A program made the position numbers and the translations under genes. From the NCBI RefSeq assembly GCF_030519655.1, contig NZ_JAUMIT010000006.1, forward strand, positions 1-64,000: a stretch of 64,000 nucleotides of DNA, given 5' to 3'. This document shows positions 38,309-46,800 of the stretch, in pieces. Each line of letters opens with the position of its first letter. Position 1 is the first letter of the stretch. The notes under the pieces are model-generated. The model had not been told where the DNA came from and ran no database searches. It saw only the letters and a program-made list of their open reading frames with translations. The DNA is from Wenyingzhuangia gilva. Lineage in GTDB: Bacteria; Bacteroidota; Bacteroidia; Flavobacteriales; Flavobacteriaceae.

Positions 38309-38764
38309 TTAGTAAGCTTTTTTAACTCTGTCTAATGATATTTTGTTTTCTCTATCTTTAATAGTTTGTCTTTTATCATATAATTTTTTACCCTTACATA
38401 GCGCAATTTCTAATTTAGCCAAACCTTTGTCGTTTAAAAACATTTTTAGAGGTACAATGGTCAATCCACCTGCTTGTACTTCTTTGTTCAGTTTTTTTAA
38501 CTCCTTTTTATTTAAAAGTAATTTACGAGAACTCTTGGGCTTATGATTATACGCGTTTCCATATAAATATTCTTCTATAAACATATTGATGGCAAACAAT
38601 TCTCCCTGATCATTAAATTCACAAAAGCTATCTGTAATTCTAGCTTTACTCAATCTAATAGATTTAATTTCGGTACCTGTTAGTACAATTCCAGCTACGT
38701 ATTTATCAAGAATCTCATATTCAAATCGAGCTCTTTTGTTTTGTATGTTTATTTTTTTTTGCAT
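38309..38764 (-). CDS. smpB: SsrA-binding protein
   Basis: SmpB binds tmRNA and brings it to stalled ribosomes. The 151-residue protein has the OB-fold start NKRARFEYEILDKYVAGIVL, TGTEIKSIRLSKARITDSF, the central EYLYGNAYNHKPKSSRKLLL, and the C-terminal basic tail beginning KLYDKRQTIKDRE, which enters the empty mRNA channel. Length and motifs are standard. No tmRNA gene is near. It is 11 nt after the barrel protein gene and immediately before the UbiA gene. Confidence 0.96.
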   Translation of the reverse strand: MQKKINIQNKRARFEYEILDKYVAGIVLTGTEIKSIRLSKARITDSFCEFNDQGELFAINMFIEEYLYGNAYNHKPKSSRKLLLNKKELKKLNKEVQAGGLTIVPLKMFLNDKGLAKLEIALCKGKKLYDKRQTIKDRENKISLDRVKKAY

Positions 38765-38775
38765 GAATTTTTTAG

Positions 38776-39216
38776 TTATAATTCGTTAATTCTGTAACGA
38801 ATGTTAAGCCCAAACCTTAAAATATCAATAGAGGTTTTGGTAATGATATTTAATTGTGGTCTCCAATCTAAACCAAAGGTGATTGGTGTGTTTTTTAAAA
38901 GATATTCTACTCCAGTTTCTCCATTCACTCCTAATATAAAAGGATCTCCTATAAAAGTACCAATTCCTACACCAAAATAATATTGAAAACTAGGATTATT
39001 TTCGTTAAGTGGTTTTACTTTAAAATCATAAAGTAAATTGGCTCCAATTCCATTCCCAAAAGTAATATCTCCATGTAATCTGGTTTGGTCGTCAAAGTTT
39101 ACAATTCCGTCAACAGCAACATTACTGTCTCCAAAACTCCCTAGTCTAACTCCTATTTCTTGAGAAAATAATTGAGTGCTAAGCACAAAAAACAAAATGG
39201 TAATTATCTTTTTCAT
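38776..39216 (-). CDS. Hypothetical outer membrane beta-barrel protein
   Basis: This 146-residue protein has a signal peptide (MKKIITILFFVLSTQLFSQ, cut near residue 19). The rest is of alternating beta-strand pattern with glycine-rich turns (GVRLGSFGDSN, FGNGIGANLLYDF, YYFGVGIGTFIGDP) and ends in a short final strand LNIRYRINEL. It looks like a small 8-strand outer membrane barrel, similar to many uncharacterised Flavobacteriia proteins. I recognise no specific family. It begins the transcript that includes smpB, UbiA and maf. Confidence 0.75.
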   Translation of the reverse strand: MKKIITILFFVLSTQLFSQEIGVRLGSFGDSNVAVDGIVNFDDQTRLHGDITFGNGIGANLLYDFKVKPLNENNPSFQYYFGVGIGTFIGDPFILGVNGETGVEYLLKNTPITFGLDWRPQLNIITKTSIDILRFGLNIRYRINEL

Positions 39217-39236
39217 GTTTATTTTTTTGAGTTGCG

Positions 39237-39244
39237 CAAAAATA
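39237..39244 (-). promoter_or_regulatory. Predicted promoter -7 box for the barrel-smpB-UbiA-maf operon
   Basis: TATTTTTG on the minus strand fits TAnnTTTG exactly, 20 nt before the barrel gene ATG. It lies in the 39-nt gap after the nitroreductase gene and marks an independent transcript start. Confidence 0.42.
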
Positions 39245-39255
39245 CAAGTTTAGAT

Positions 39256-39891
39256 TTAGATACTAACAAAAGTACTAAAGTCTTTAATGTTTCCTTGTTG
39301 ATCTCTCCAAGCTCCTGTAATTTGTGTAGAACCCTCTATGTTGTTTTTATTAAAAATAAAAATACTGCCTAATAATTGTTCGTTTATAGGAATGTTAAGA
39401 AGTTTTTTAAAAGCCTTTTCTCTTAAACTACCGCCACTAGACCAATAAGTTTCATAGTTTTTTTCAGTAGTAACTAATAGTAAGTTTTGAATGGCAGCAC
39501 TTGTGGCAGCAATATGTTCTATGTTTTTTTGATTCAGTTGAATCTCATCATTTTCTAAAGGTTCTGGAATCCAAGTTGCTTGAATTAATGCCGAAGCAGT
39601 GTTTAGCATTTGTACAATTTTACCTCCATCTATATTATTGTCTTTATAATAATTAGCCAAATCTCTACAAGTTTTAGTGTCTAGTATATAAAATCTCCAT
39701 GGAGCTACAGATTTTAATTGATGAGTATCAATGGCTCTTTTATTTGCTGGATAGTGAAAAGGAGCTTTACCTGCATAAGCAATGATTTCTTCTAAGTCAG
39801 AAATAGAAATTTCGGTATCAGTAATTGCTTTAGGTTCATTGCTTAAAACTTTTAAAGTTCTTCTTTTATGTATAATGTTCTTGATAGACAT
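39256..39891 (-). CDS. Nitroreductase family protein
   Basis: This 211-residue protein has the FMN-dependent nitroreductase fold: IHKRRTLKVLSNEP near the start (the usual RRS/RRT FMN phosphate contact), APFHYPANKRAIDTHQLKSVAPWRFYIL as the substrate-side part, and AATSAAIQNLLLVTTEKNYETYW near residue 130. The family reduces nitro compounds, quinones or flavins with NAD(P)H, but the natural substrate is unknown. It is the first of a minus-strand series and is divergent from the nitrate transporter. Confidence 0.87.
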   Translation of the reverse strand: MSIKNIIHKRRTLKVLSNEPKAITDTEISISDLEEIIAYAGKAPFHYPANKRAIDTHQLKSVAPWRFYILDTKTCRDLANYYKDNNIDGGKIVQMLNTASALIQATWIPEPLENDEIQLNQKNIEHIAATSAAIQNLLLVTTEKNYETYWSSGGSLREKAFKKLLNIPINEQLLGSIFIFNKNNIEGSTQITGAWRDQQGNIKDFSTFVSI

Positions 39892-40048
39892 AGATTTTGT
39901 TTATTAATATGAATGATAATGAAAAATAATTAATAATTAAAGAATTCAAAAAACTGTTTTTTAGTAGTTTTTGGTTTGTTTCACCTAGGTAATTTCGATT
40001 TTTTTAAATAATTATAAGAATGATTTTTTTTTGTCTTAATAAATCACG

Positions 40049-40056
40049 TATATTTG
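40049..40056 (+). promoter_or_regulatory. Predicted promoter -7 box for the nitrate/nitrite transporter
   Basis: TATATTTG fits TAnnTTTG, 49 nt before the ATG. A TTG at 40031-40033 lies 15 nt upstream, a little short for a -33 element. The palindrome at 40064-40087 sits just after it, over the expected transcription start. Confidence 0.5.
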
Positions 40057-40063
40057 CAGGTAT

Positions 40064-40087
40064 AAATACGTAGTTTTATACGTATTT
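40064..40087. promoter_or_regulatory. Palindromic operator or 5' hairpin before narK (copy A)
   Basis: AAATACGTA and TACGTATTT form a perfect 9-bp inverted repeat with a 6-nt spacer. Its place at the transcript start suits either a repressor site or an mRNA 5' hairpin. A second copy is at 41664-41688. Confidence 0.55.
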
Positions 40088-40105
40088 GTTTTAGAATAAA
40101 TTATT

Positions 40106-41497
40106 ATGTCAGTATCATTAAAATCAACAAAATTAGATTTATTTAATTTTAAAAGTAAGCCAATTCAAACTTTCTGGATCACCTCTATAGCATTTTTTAT
40201 GTGTTTCTTTTCGTGGTTTGGAATCGTACCATTTATGCCATTTGTAGTAAAAGATTTAGGCTTAACCCCAGATCAAAAATGGAACTCAATCATCTTAGCA
40301 GTTACAGGAACTGTTTTTGCTCGTTTGTTAATCGGTAAATTATGCGATAAATATGGACCTCGCTTATGTTACACTTGGTTATTAATATTAGGGGCAATTC
40401 CCGTTATTTTAATAGGTTTGGTGCAAACACCATTACAGTTTTTAATTTGTAGATTTTTAATAGGTTTTATTGGGGCTTCATTTGTTATCACACAGTTTCA
40501 TACTTCTATTATGTTTGCTCCCAATATTGTAGGTACAGCCAATGCGACTTCTGCAGGATGGGGAAATTTAGGAGGTGGAGCTAATCGTTTAGGAATGCCA
40601 TTAATTGCTGCAGGTGTGATTAGTTTTGGCGTTGCTGAAACAGAAGCGTGGAGGTATTCTATGATTGTTGCAGGAAGCATCTGTTTTTTAATGGGATTGG
40701 TTTATTACTTTTTTACACAAGATACTCCGGAAGGAAATTTTAAAGAATTAAAAGCATCGGGTGATATGCCAGAGCTTAAAAAAGATGAAGCTGGGTTTAT
40801 GGTCGCTGTTAAAGACTACCGTGTTTGGATTTTATTTTTAGTATATGCAGCTTGTTTTGGAATGGAGTTAACAGTGTATGGTACAATGGATGATTATTTA
40901 CAAAACACCTTTCAGTTAGAAAGAGTTACGGCAGGAAACCTAGTATTGTCTTTTGCTTTAATGAATATTTTTGCAAGAACTTTAGGAGGTTTCTTCGGAG
41001 ATAAGTTTGGAAAGTTAAAAGGTTTAAAAGGTAGGGTGCTTTTTTTAGCTGTTATTTTAACTATAGAAGGGGTGATGTTAGCAACTTTCTCAGGATCTCA
41101 AAACTTTATCGTTGCTTTTATTTTCTTAATCTGTTTTAGTTTGTCTGTACAAATGGCAGAAGGAGCAACTTTTTCTGTAGTCCCTTTTATCAATAAAAAA
41201 GCTATTGGATCTATTAGTGGTATAGTTGGAGCAGGAGGAAATGTAGGAGCTTTTTTAGCGGCTATTTTATTAAAATCTAAATCTGCTATTGCGGAAAAAG
41301 AAGCCATCATGGCAACCCAAGGAGCAGCTAAAGAGGTTATTAAATTAGCACAATCCGCAGCCTCTTCTAGCGCAGTATCAAGTGGTTATTTTATCATTGG
41401 TGTTTTGGTGGTCATCACTGCTTTAATAGCTTTAACTATTAAGTTTTCTGAACAAGATGAATTGGCAGTGGTACCAAATAATGTAAAAACAGCATAG
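40106..41497 (+). CDS. narK: Nitrate/nitrite MFS transporter, NarK/NasA-like
   Basis: This 463-residue protein has twelve membrane segments and belongs to the nitrate/nitrite porter branch of the major facilitator superfamily. The family signatures are visible: ARLLIGKLCDKYGPR between helices 2 and 3, the first nitrate signature GWGNLGGGANRLGMPL near residue 150, and the second, SGIVGAGGNVGAFLAAILL, near residue 375. The first signature lies in helix 5 and the second in helix 11, as in NarK. No nitrate or nitrite reductase gene follows. It has a promoter with a palindrome, a terminator directly after, and then a second copy of the same promoter region. Confidence 0.92.
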   Translation: MSVSLKSTKLDLFNFKSKPIQTFWITSIAFFMCFFSWFGIVPFMPFVVKDLGLTPDQKWNSIILAVTGTVFARLLIGKLCDKYGPRLCYTWLLILGAIPVILIGLVQTPLQFLICRFLIGFIGASFVITQFHTSIMFAPNIVGTANATSAGWGNLGGGANRLGMPLIAAGVISFGVAETEAWRYSMIVAGSICFLMGLVYYFFTQDTPEGNFKELKASGDMPELKKDEAGFMVAVKDYRVWILFLVYAACFGMELTVYGTMDDYLQNTFQLERVTAGNLVLSFALMNIFARTLGGFFGDKFGKLKGLKGRVLFLAVILTIEGVMLATFSGSQNFIVAFIFLICFSLSVQMAEGATFSVVPFINKKAIGSISGIVGAGGNVGAFLAAILLKSKSAIAEKEAIMATQGAAKEVIKLAQSAASSSAVSSGYFIIGVLVVITALIALTIKFSEQDELAVVPNNVKTA

Positions 41498-41529
41498 TAT
41501 ATAATAAACCAACTAAACTATATTTTTTC

Positions 41530-41563
41530 AACCCTTGATTTAATTTTAAATCAAGGGTTTTTT
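41530..41563 (+). terminator. Intrinsic terminator after narK
   Basis: AACCCTTGATTTAA and TTAAATCAAGGGTT form a long stem, followed by T5. It closes the narK unit before the second promoter copy. Confidence 0.88.
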
Positions 41564-41648
41564 ATGCTGATGAATAAAAGATAGGTATTGAATTAAGAAT
41601 AATCTAAAAAAAACAAACTTATTCTTTGGTGTAACTATATTTATTACT

Positions 41649-41656
41649 TAGTTTTG
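41649..41656 (+). promoter_or_regulatory. Predicted orphan promoter (copy B of the narK promoter)
   Basis: TAGTTTTG fits TAnnTTTG, with TTTG at 41625-41628 exactly 20 nt upstream as the -33 element. This is the best full promoter match in the window. The downstream 24 nt (41653-41676) are identical to the narK promoter region (40053-40076). Confidence 0.6.
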
Positions 41657-41663
41657 CAGGTAT

Positions 41664-41688
41664 AAATACGTAGTTTGTTTGCGTATTT
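41664..41688. promoter_or_regulatory. Palindromic operator or 5' hairpin (copy B)
   Basis: AAATACGTA and TGCGTATTT form the same inverted repeat as copy A with one mismatch. It sits at the same distance after the -7 box. Confidence 0.5.
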
Positions 41689-42060
41689 GTGTTTTGGTAA
41701 ATCTTTTAAATTTTTACTAAAAATTACCTGTAGAGTGTTGTGTATTATTAAACAAGCAAACGTAAAATAAAGAATTGGGAGGTTTTTTAAATATTTGTTA
41801 GTTATGTAATAGTGTTAAAACTATTATATATCAATATTGGATTAGGTTGAACACATCGCAAGTTGATAATTTTTTAAGTTTTATTTTCATGATAGAGTTT
41901 AATTTATGTCATAAAACATCAACGCTTTGCAGGTTTATTAAATTGTATTATCCTATGCTTATGTACTTAAGCTAGTTTTAATAGTTTCTAGTTATCTCTT
42001 GCCATTTCAATAGTCAGGAATGGCAAGTATTTAATTTATTTCACGTATAAAATAGAGTAG

Positions 42061-42090
42061 CCCTAGACATTAGTCTGGGGTTTCTTTTTT
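42061..42090 (+). terminator. Strong intrinsic terminator just upstream of the ABC-F gene
   Basis: CCCTAGAC at 42061-42068 and GTCTGGGG at 42073-42080 form an 8-bp GC-rich stem with an ATTA loop. TTTCTTTTTT follows. Confidence 0.88.
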
Positions 42091-42091
42091 G

Positions 42092-42099
42092 TATTTTTG
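42092..42099 (+). promoter_or_regulatory. Predicted promoter -7 box for the ABC-F gene
   Basis: TATTTTTG fits TAnnTTTG, directly after the terminator and 19 nt before the ATG at 42119. It suggests a very short leader and transcription separate from the unit upstream. Confidence 0.42.
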
Positions 42100-42118
42100 T
42101 GCTTTTAAAAAACTTTTT

Positions 42119-43750
42119 ATGATTTCTGTAGATAATTTAGCTGTTGAGTTTAGTGGACATACCCTTTTTAGTGATGTTTCATTTGTCATCAACGAAAATG
42201 ATAAAATAGCCTTGATGGGGAAAAATGGTGCTGGAAAGTCAACCATGATGAAAATTATTGCAGGAATGCAAACACCTACTCGAGGAGGAATCCGTTGTCC
42301 TAAAGATACTGTTATTGCATATTTACCTCAGCATTTGTTAATGGATGATGATTGTACAGTAGTAGAAGAAGCTTCAAAAGCTTTTAAAGAGGTTTTTGAA
42401 ATGAAAGCTGAAATGGAAGATTTGAATAAGCAGTTAGAAACCAGAACTGATTATGAATCTGACGAATACATGAAAATCATAGAACGTGTATCGGACTTAG
42501 GTGAGAAATATTATGCTTTAGAAGATGTTAATTTTGAGGCAGAAGTAGAAGTTGCTTTAAAAGGATTGGGATTTACTCAAAACGATTTTAATAGACCTAC
42601 TTCAGAATTTAGTGGGGGGTGGAGAATGCGTATTGAGTTGGCAAAGATTTTATTAAAAAAGCCAGACTTAATTCTGTTAGATGAGCCTACCAACCACGTA
42701 GATATTGAATCTGTAATTTGGTTAGAAAATTTCTTGCTAAACAAAGCAAAAGCAGTGATTGTAATTTCTCACGATAAGGCTTTTGTTGATAATATTACCA
42801 ATAGAACTTTAGAAGTTTCTATGGGGAAAGTTTATGATTACAAAGCAAATTATTCTCATTATTTAGAGTTGAGAAAAGAACGTAGAGCCAATCAACAAAA
42901 AGCCTATGATGAGCAGCAAAAAATGATTGCTGATAATAAATCATACATAGAGCGTTTTAAAGGAACTTATTCTAAAGCTTCTTCGGTTGCTTCAAGAAAA
43001 AGAATGTTAGAAAAGTTAGAACTTATAGAGGTTGATGAAGTAGATACTTCTTCTTTAAGATTGCGTTTTCCTCCCTCTCCACGTTCTGGTGATTATCCAG
43101 TAAAGGTCGAGAATATGAGTAAATCTTATGGAGATCATGTAATCTTTAAAGATGCCAACATGGCTATTGCCAGAGGAGAGAAGGTAAGTTTTGTGGGGCA
43201 AAACGGTCAAGGAAAATCGACCATGATTAAAGCAATTATGGGGCAAATAGATTTTGAAGGTTCTTGTGGTTTAGGTCATAATGCTAAAGTTGGATATTTT
43301 GCTCAAAACGAAGCATCTTTGTTAGATAATGATTTAACCATTTTTGAAACGGTTGACAATGTTGCAGTAGGTGATATTAGAACTCAAATTAAAAACATCT
43401 TAGGTGCCTTTATGTTTAAAGGTGATGATATTGAGAAAAAAGTAGGAGTGCTTTCTGGAGGAGAAAAAACACGTTTGGCCATGGTAAAGTTGTTATTAGA
43501 ACCTGTGAATGTTTTAATACTAGATGAGCCTACCAACCATTTAGATTTACGTTCTAAAGATGTGATCAAAGAAGCATTACAAAATTTTGATGGAACCTTG
43601 ATTTTGGTTTCTCATGATAGAGATTTCTTAAAAGGATTATCAGAAAAAGTATATGAGTTTAAAGAAAAAAGAGTGGTGGAGCATTTTGAAACTATTGATG
43701 CTTTCTTGGAAAGAAATAAAGTGGAGAGTTTAAAAGAAATGGATTTGTAA
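42119..43750 (+). CDS. ABC-F family ATPase (ribosome-associated, YbiT/Uup-like)
   Basis: This 543-residue protein has two ABC cassettes and no membrane part, the mark of ABC-F proteins, which bind the ribosomal E site and affect translation or antibiotic protection. Cassette 1 has Walker A GKNGAGKSTMMK and signature SEFSGGWRMRIELAKILL; cassette 2 has GQNGQGKSTMIK and LSGGEKTRLAMVKLLL. The charged linker between them (residues 240-320, P-site tRNA interaction motif) contains ERFKGTYSKASSVASRKRML. Its short linker favours the housekeeping YbiT/EttA group over resistance factors. The ATG at 42119 (MISVDNLAVEF) begins the first beta strand; the frame opens earlier at 42089, but within the terminator T-run region. 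Confidence 0.93.
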   Translation: MISVDNLAVEFSGHTLFSDVSFVINENDKIALMGKNGAGKSTMMKIIAGMQTPTRGGIRCPKDTVIAYLPQHLLMDDDCTVVEEASKAFKEVFEMKAEMEDLNKQLETRTDYESDEYMKIIERVSDLGEKYYALEDVNFEAEVEVALKGLGFTQNDFNRPTSEFSGGWRMRIELAKILLKKPDLILLDEPTNHVDIESVIWLENFLLNKAKAVIVISHDKAFVDNITNRTLEVSMGKVYDYKANYSHYLELRKERRANQQKAYDEQQKMIADNKSYIERFKGTYSKASSVASRKRMLEKLELIEVDEVDTSSLRLRFPPSPRSGDYPVKVENMSKSYGDHVIFKDANMAIARGEKVSFVGQNGQGKSTMIKAIMGQIDFEGSCGLGHNAKVGYFAQNEASLLDNDLTIFETVDNVAVGDIRTQIKNILGAFMFKGDDIEKKVGVLSGGEKTRLAMVKLLLEPVNVLILDEPTNHLDLRSKDVIKEALQNFDGTLILVSHDRDFLKGLSEKVYEFKEKRVVEHFETIDAFLERNKVESLKEMDL

Positions 43751-43773
43751 TTTCTGAATAATCAATATAAAAA

Positions 43774-43799
43774 AGCACCTCAATTGAGGTGCTTTTTTT
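43774..43799. terminator. Bidirectional terminator between the ABC-F gene and the T9SS cargo gene
   Basis: AGCACCTCAATTGAGGTGCT at 43774-43793 is a perfect palindrome with A run before and T7 after. Confidence 0.88.
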
Positions 43800-43804
43800 A
43801 TGTT

Positions 43805-46800
43805 TTAAGATTTCTTTTGAATGTATATCTTTTTAGAAATTTCTCCTTTATCAGTATAAATTTTCAGAATATAAATATTTGGAGCGATATTACTTTCTAA
43901 GTTTATGTTAATGTTTTTCTCATCAGTAAAGTCTGACCAACTATTTGTTTTTTGACCAACAATATTAAACAGCACTATATCATTAATTTTTAAAACTCCA
44001 TCATTTTGTATGATAATACGATTGCTTTCTGAAAGATACTTTGTATATATTTTGTATGTATTCAATTCATCAACATTAAGAGCTTTACCTTCTTTGAAAG
44101 CAAGAACAAATCTATCGGTGTATGTTCCTTCTATTAAATTAAGTGTTGCTTGTTCATTACTTATTAATTGGGTTACCTCTGTGTTTTTATCTTTCAGATA
44201 AACATTTCTATTTATGTTTTGCCATTCATCAATACTAATTTTAATCTCACCATCATATCCCATTACAATTTCTAAAGGAACTTCTAGTTCATCATTAATT
44301 TCTTGAACACCAGCAATTGCATATTTTTTTTCATCATTAGGAAATTTCCAATAAATATCTGTTTTTCCGTCATTATATGACTCTGAATCATAGCCAGGAT
44401 CATAGGCAAAAGAATTATTTTGGTTAAAAGAAACTCCTATTTGTCTGTGTAGGTTTTTATCATCAATATTCTTGAAATTCATTCCTAATTTGATAATAGG
44501 TAGGTTGTTCTCTTCATTTTTATGTTCTATAATTGGTAGGATTTTAGAAGTCTTAGCAGACATACTACTAATGTCTTTTCCCGCTGTTTTAAAGAATACA
44601 GATTGAGTGCCTTCTGTAATATATTCTCTTTGGCTATTATTAAATGTAAGGGTTCCTCCATCAGCATCACCTTGTACAAAAAAAGCTTGCCCCACAGGTA
44701 TGTATGCTTCTGGGGTTGTATAGGTTCCGTTACCTAAGGTTGGAGTTCCATTATTTTCATTGTTGTTTGTAGCCACTTGATCTGCTGCTAATCCCATGGT
44801 TTTGTTTCTAGTAGCATAACCACCAACATAGCCTGCGTAGTCATGTCCATAAATACCAGTTGCATTTTTTTCTCCAACATGTTCCCAGAAATATAAAGTA
44901 CCAGTTAGAACATTTTCATTGTCTTCTAGAAATTTCTTTGCACTTAAAGCAGATGGATAAGGGTTTCCTGTAAGATAATGCTCTTCACCAGCAATGCTAG
45001 TTGTAATTGTTCCGTCTTTAGGAGTTCCTACATAGGTATAATTTTGCACAACACCTGTTCCTTTCATGGTAAATCCATCTGTTTGTTGCATGTATAAGTT
45101 AGATCTTCTTTGAACATATCCACCTTCGTTATTTTCTGTGGTTTTGTATGTGTTCACCCAATAATCCGCTATGGTAATTGGGCTGGTCGCTGCACCATCA
45201 TATACTTTACCTCCAACAAAATTAATGTCTACTATTTGAGAAGTGGCAGAAGTTGGAATCGTTCCATCTTTTAAAATATCCTCAAGGGTAAAAATAGTCT
45301 GACCAATAGAATTAACAGGTGAAGAGAAAAAACTATACCTGTAAATGCTAGGATTAGTGGTCTTTCTATCTATGAATAATTTTCCTGATCCAGTAAGTTG
45401 TTTAATTCCTGTGTGTGTTTGTATCAATTGCGAAGTTCCAGCCAGTCTTAAACTTGCTAAAAGGTTAATGTTGATATTATTACTTATGATTAAAGGTTGG
45501 TCTGTAATTGTAAATATATTACTACCAGTTATACTTAATTTACGAGCTTTTAAAGGATTGCTACTTTCTTCATAATTTTCATTAATAATTACATATCTAG
45601 ATCTGTCAGGAGTTCCATTACTCCATGCGTTAGATGTTCTTGTAGTAGAACCAAAATAATGTTCTCCAAGTCTTATGTTTTTTCCTGTACTAGCCATGGT
45701 TACTTCTGATAATAAAGGAGCATTTGGGTGTCTTTCTGGACCACCATTTTCTTGATCTCTGTAAGGATCTAAATTATCATTCACAAAAGCAGTCCATTCA
45801 CTTGCTGTATAGGTATTGTTATAGGTTAAAACATCATCATTACGAACATAAGAACTGTTGTTTTCTATGTTTGAAACTACGTCAAATCTGTTTTCCCAAG
45901 CAATATTTCCCATCTCAGAAACTATAGCAATAATGTCATCTGCACCATCAAAATTTGTAACATTATTATTGTCTAATGGCGTAATAGGTTGAACATTAAT
46001 AGAGGAAGTGTTAGACTTGATTAATGTAGTAGCTCCAGGGTCTAAGCTAGTGTTTACAATATATGTTTCTGAAGGAGAAATTCCTGTTTGGTCTCCAGAG
46101 GTATTTTTGTAAAGAGCAACTATAACTGTATTTGTAGGTATGGTAGCGGCTCCTTTGTTTGTAATTTCAATCCATCTTTCTCCTAGTTCAGTGTGGTATA
46201 CCTGCGTAATCATAGCAGATTCATAGGGTGTTGTGTCTCTAGGTTCTATATATAGGTCATAATCTTCTATATCTCCATTATTGTTAGAGTAATTACATGC
46301 ATTTAAAGGAATTTGGTTTTGTAACATCGCAAAACGAATTCTTGTTTTTCCAGTAGCAGCAGAATTTGGTATTGAAATATTGGAAAAGGTTTCTGCAACG
46401 GTTGTTGTATTTTCTGTATTTAAGCTACTGTATATTTCTTCACCAGCATCCTCAAAATCTCCATCTTGGTTAAAATCTATCCATATGATAAAACCTACAT
46501 TAGAAATACTTGATTTCTGATAAGTTACAGTTCCTGAAATAGTTCCTCCAGCAGTAACTGTGGCTGAATTTCCGCTAAAGTATTGATATGGTCCGCTGTT
46601 ATCACCAGTAACTTGGTTTATTTGTCCAGAGTTTATATTGGTATTACTAATGTAAAAATTGGTGTTTAGATTAATATTGGCATTACTGTCATTACAGTAT
46701 TGAATAGCAATAGTATTAAAAACGGCAAGAGAAGTAGTGGTGCTACCACAAGAACTATCTAGATTTAAACTTACTCTTACTTCATATTCTTCACCATTGT

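Larger units (their letters stand above)
41663..42090 (+). ncRNA. Putative non-coding transcript between narK and the ABC-F gene
   Basis: A promoter (copy B) at 41649 and an intrinsic terminator at 42061-42090 bound about 430 nt with no convincing gene. Inside are a loose stem from GGTAA near 41696 to TTACC near 41728, and a perfect 9-bp stem, CTTGCCATT at 41998-42006 with AATGGCAAG at 42019-42027, with a 12-nt loop. The only small frame is a 28-codon ORF at 41889-41975 without any recognisable feature. I see no RNase P, tmRNA or SRP RNA signature; a 6S-type or new RNA cannot be excluded. It could also be a remnant of lost genes. Confidence 0.35.

Noticed and set aside
40064-40087. NasT/ANTAR-type RNA motif at the narK leader
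   Set aside because: ANTAR sites need two hairpins with hexaloops having A1 and G4; only one hairpin with the loop GTTTTA is present.
41889-41975. 28-codon ORF in the narK/ABC-F gap
   Set aside because: No signal, motif or ribosome site, and AT-rich low-information composition; it fits chance.
41663-42090. RNase P RNA, tmRNA or SRP RNA
   Set aside because: The conserved sequences (such as GAGGAAAGTCC for RNase P) and the expected GC content are absent.
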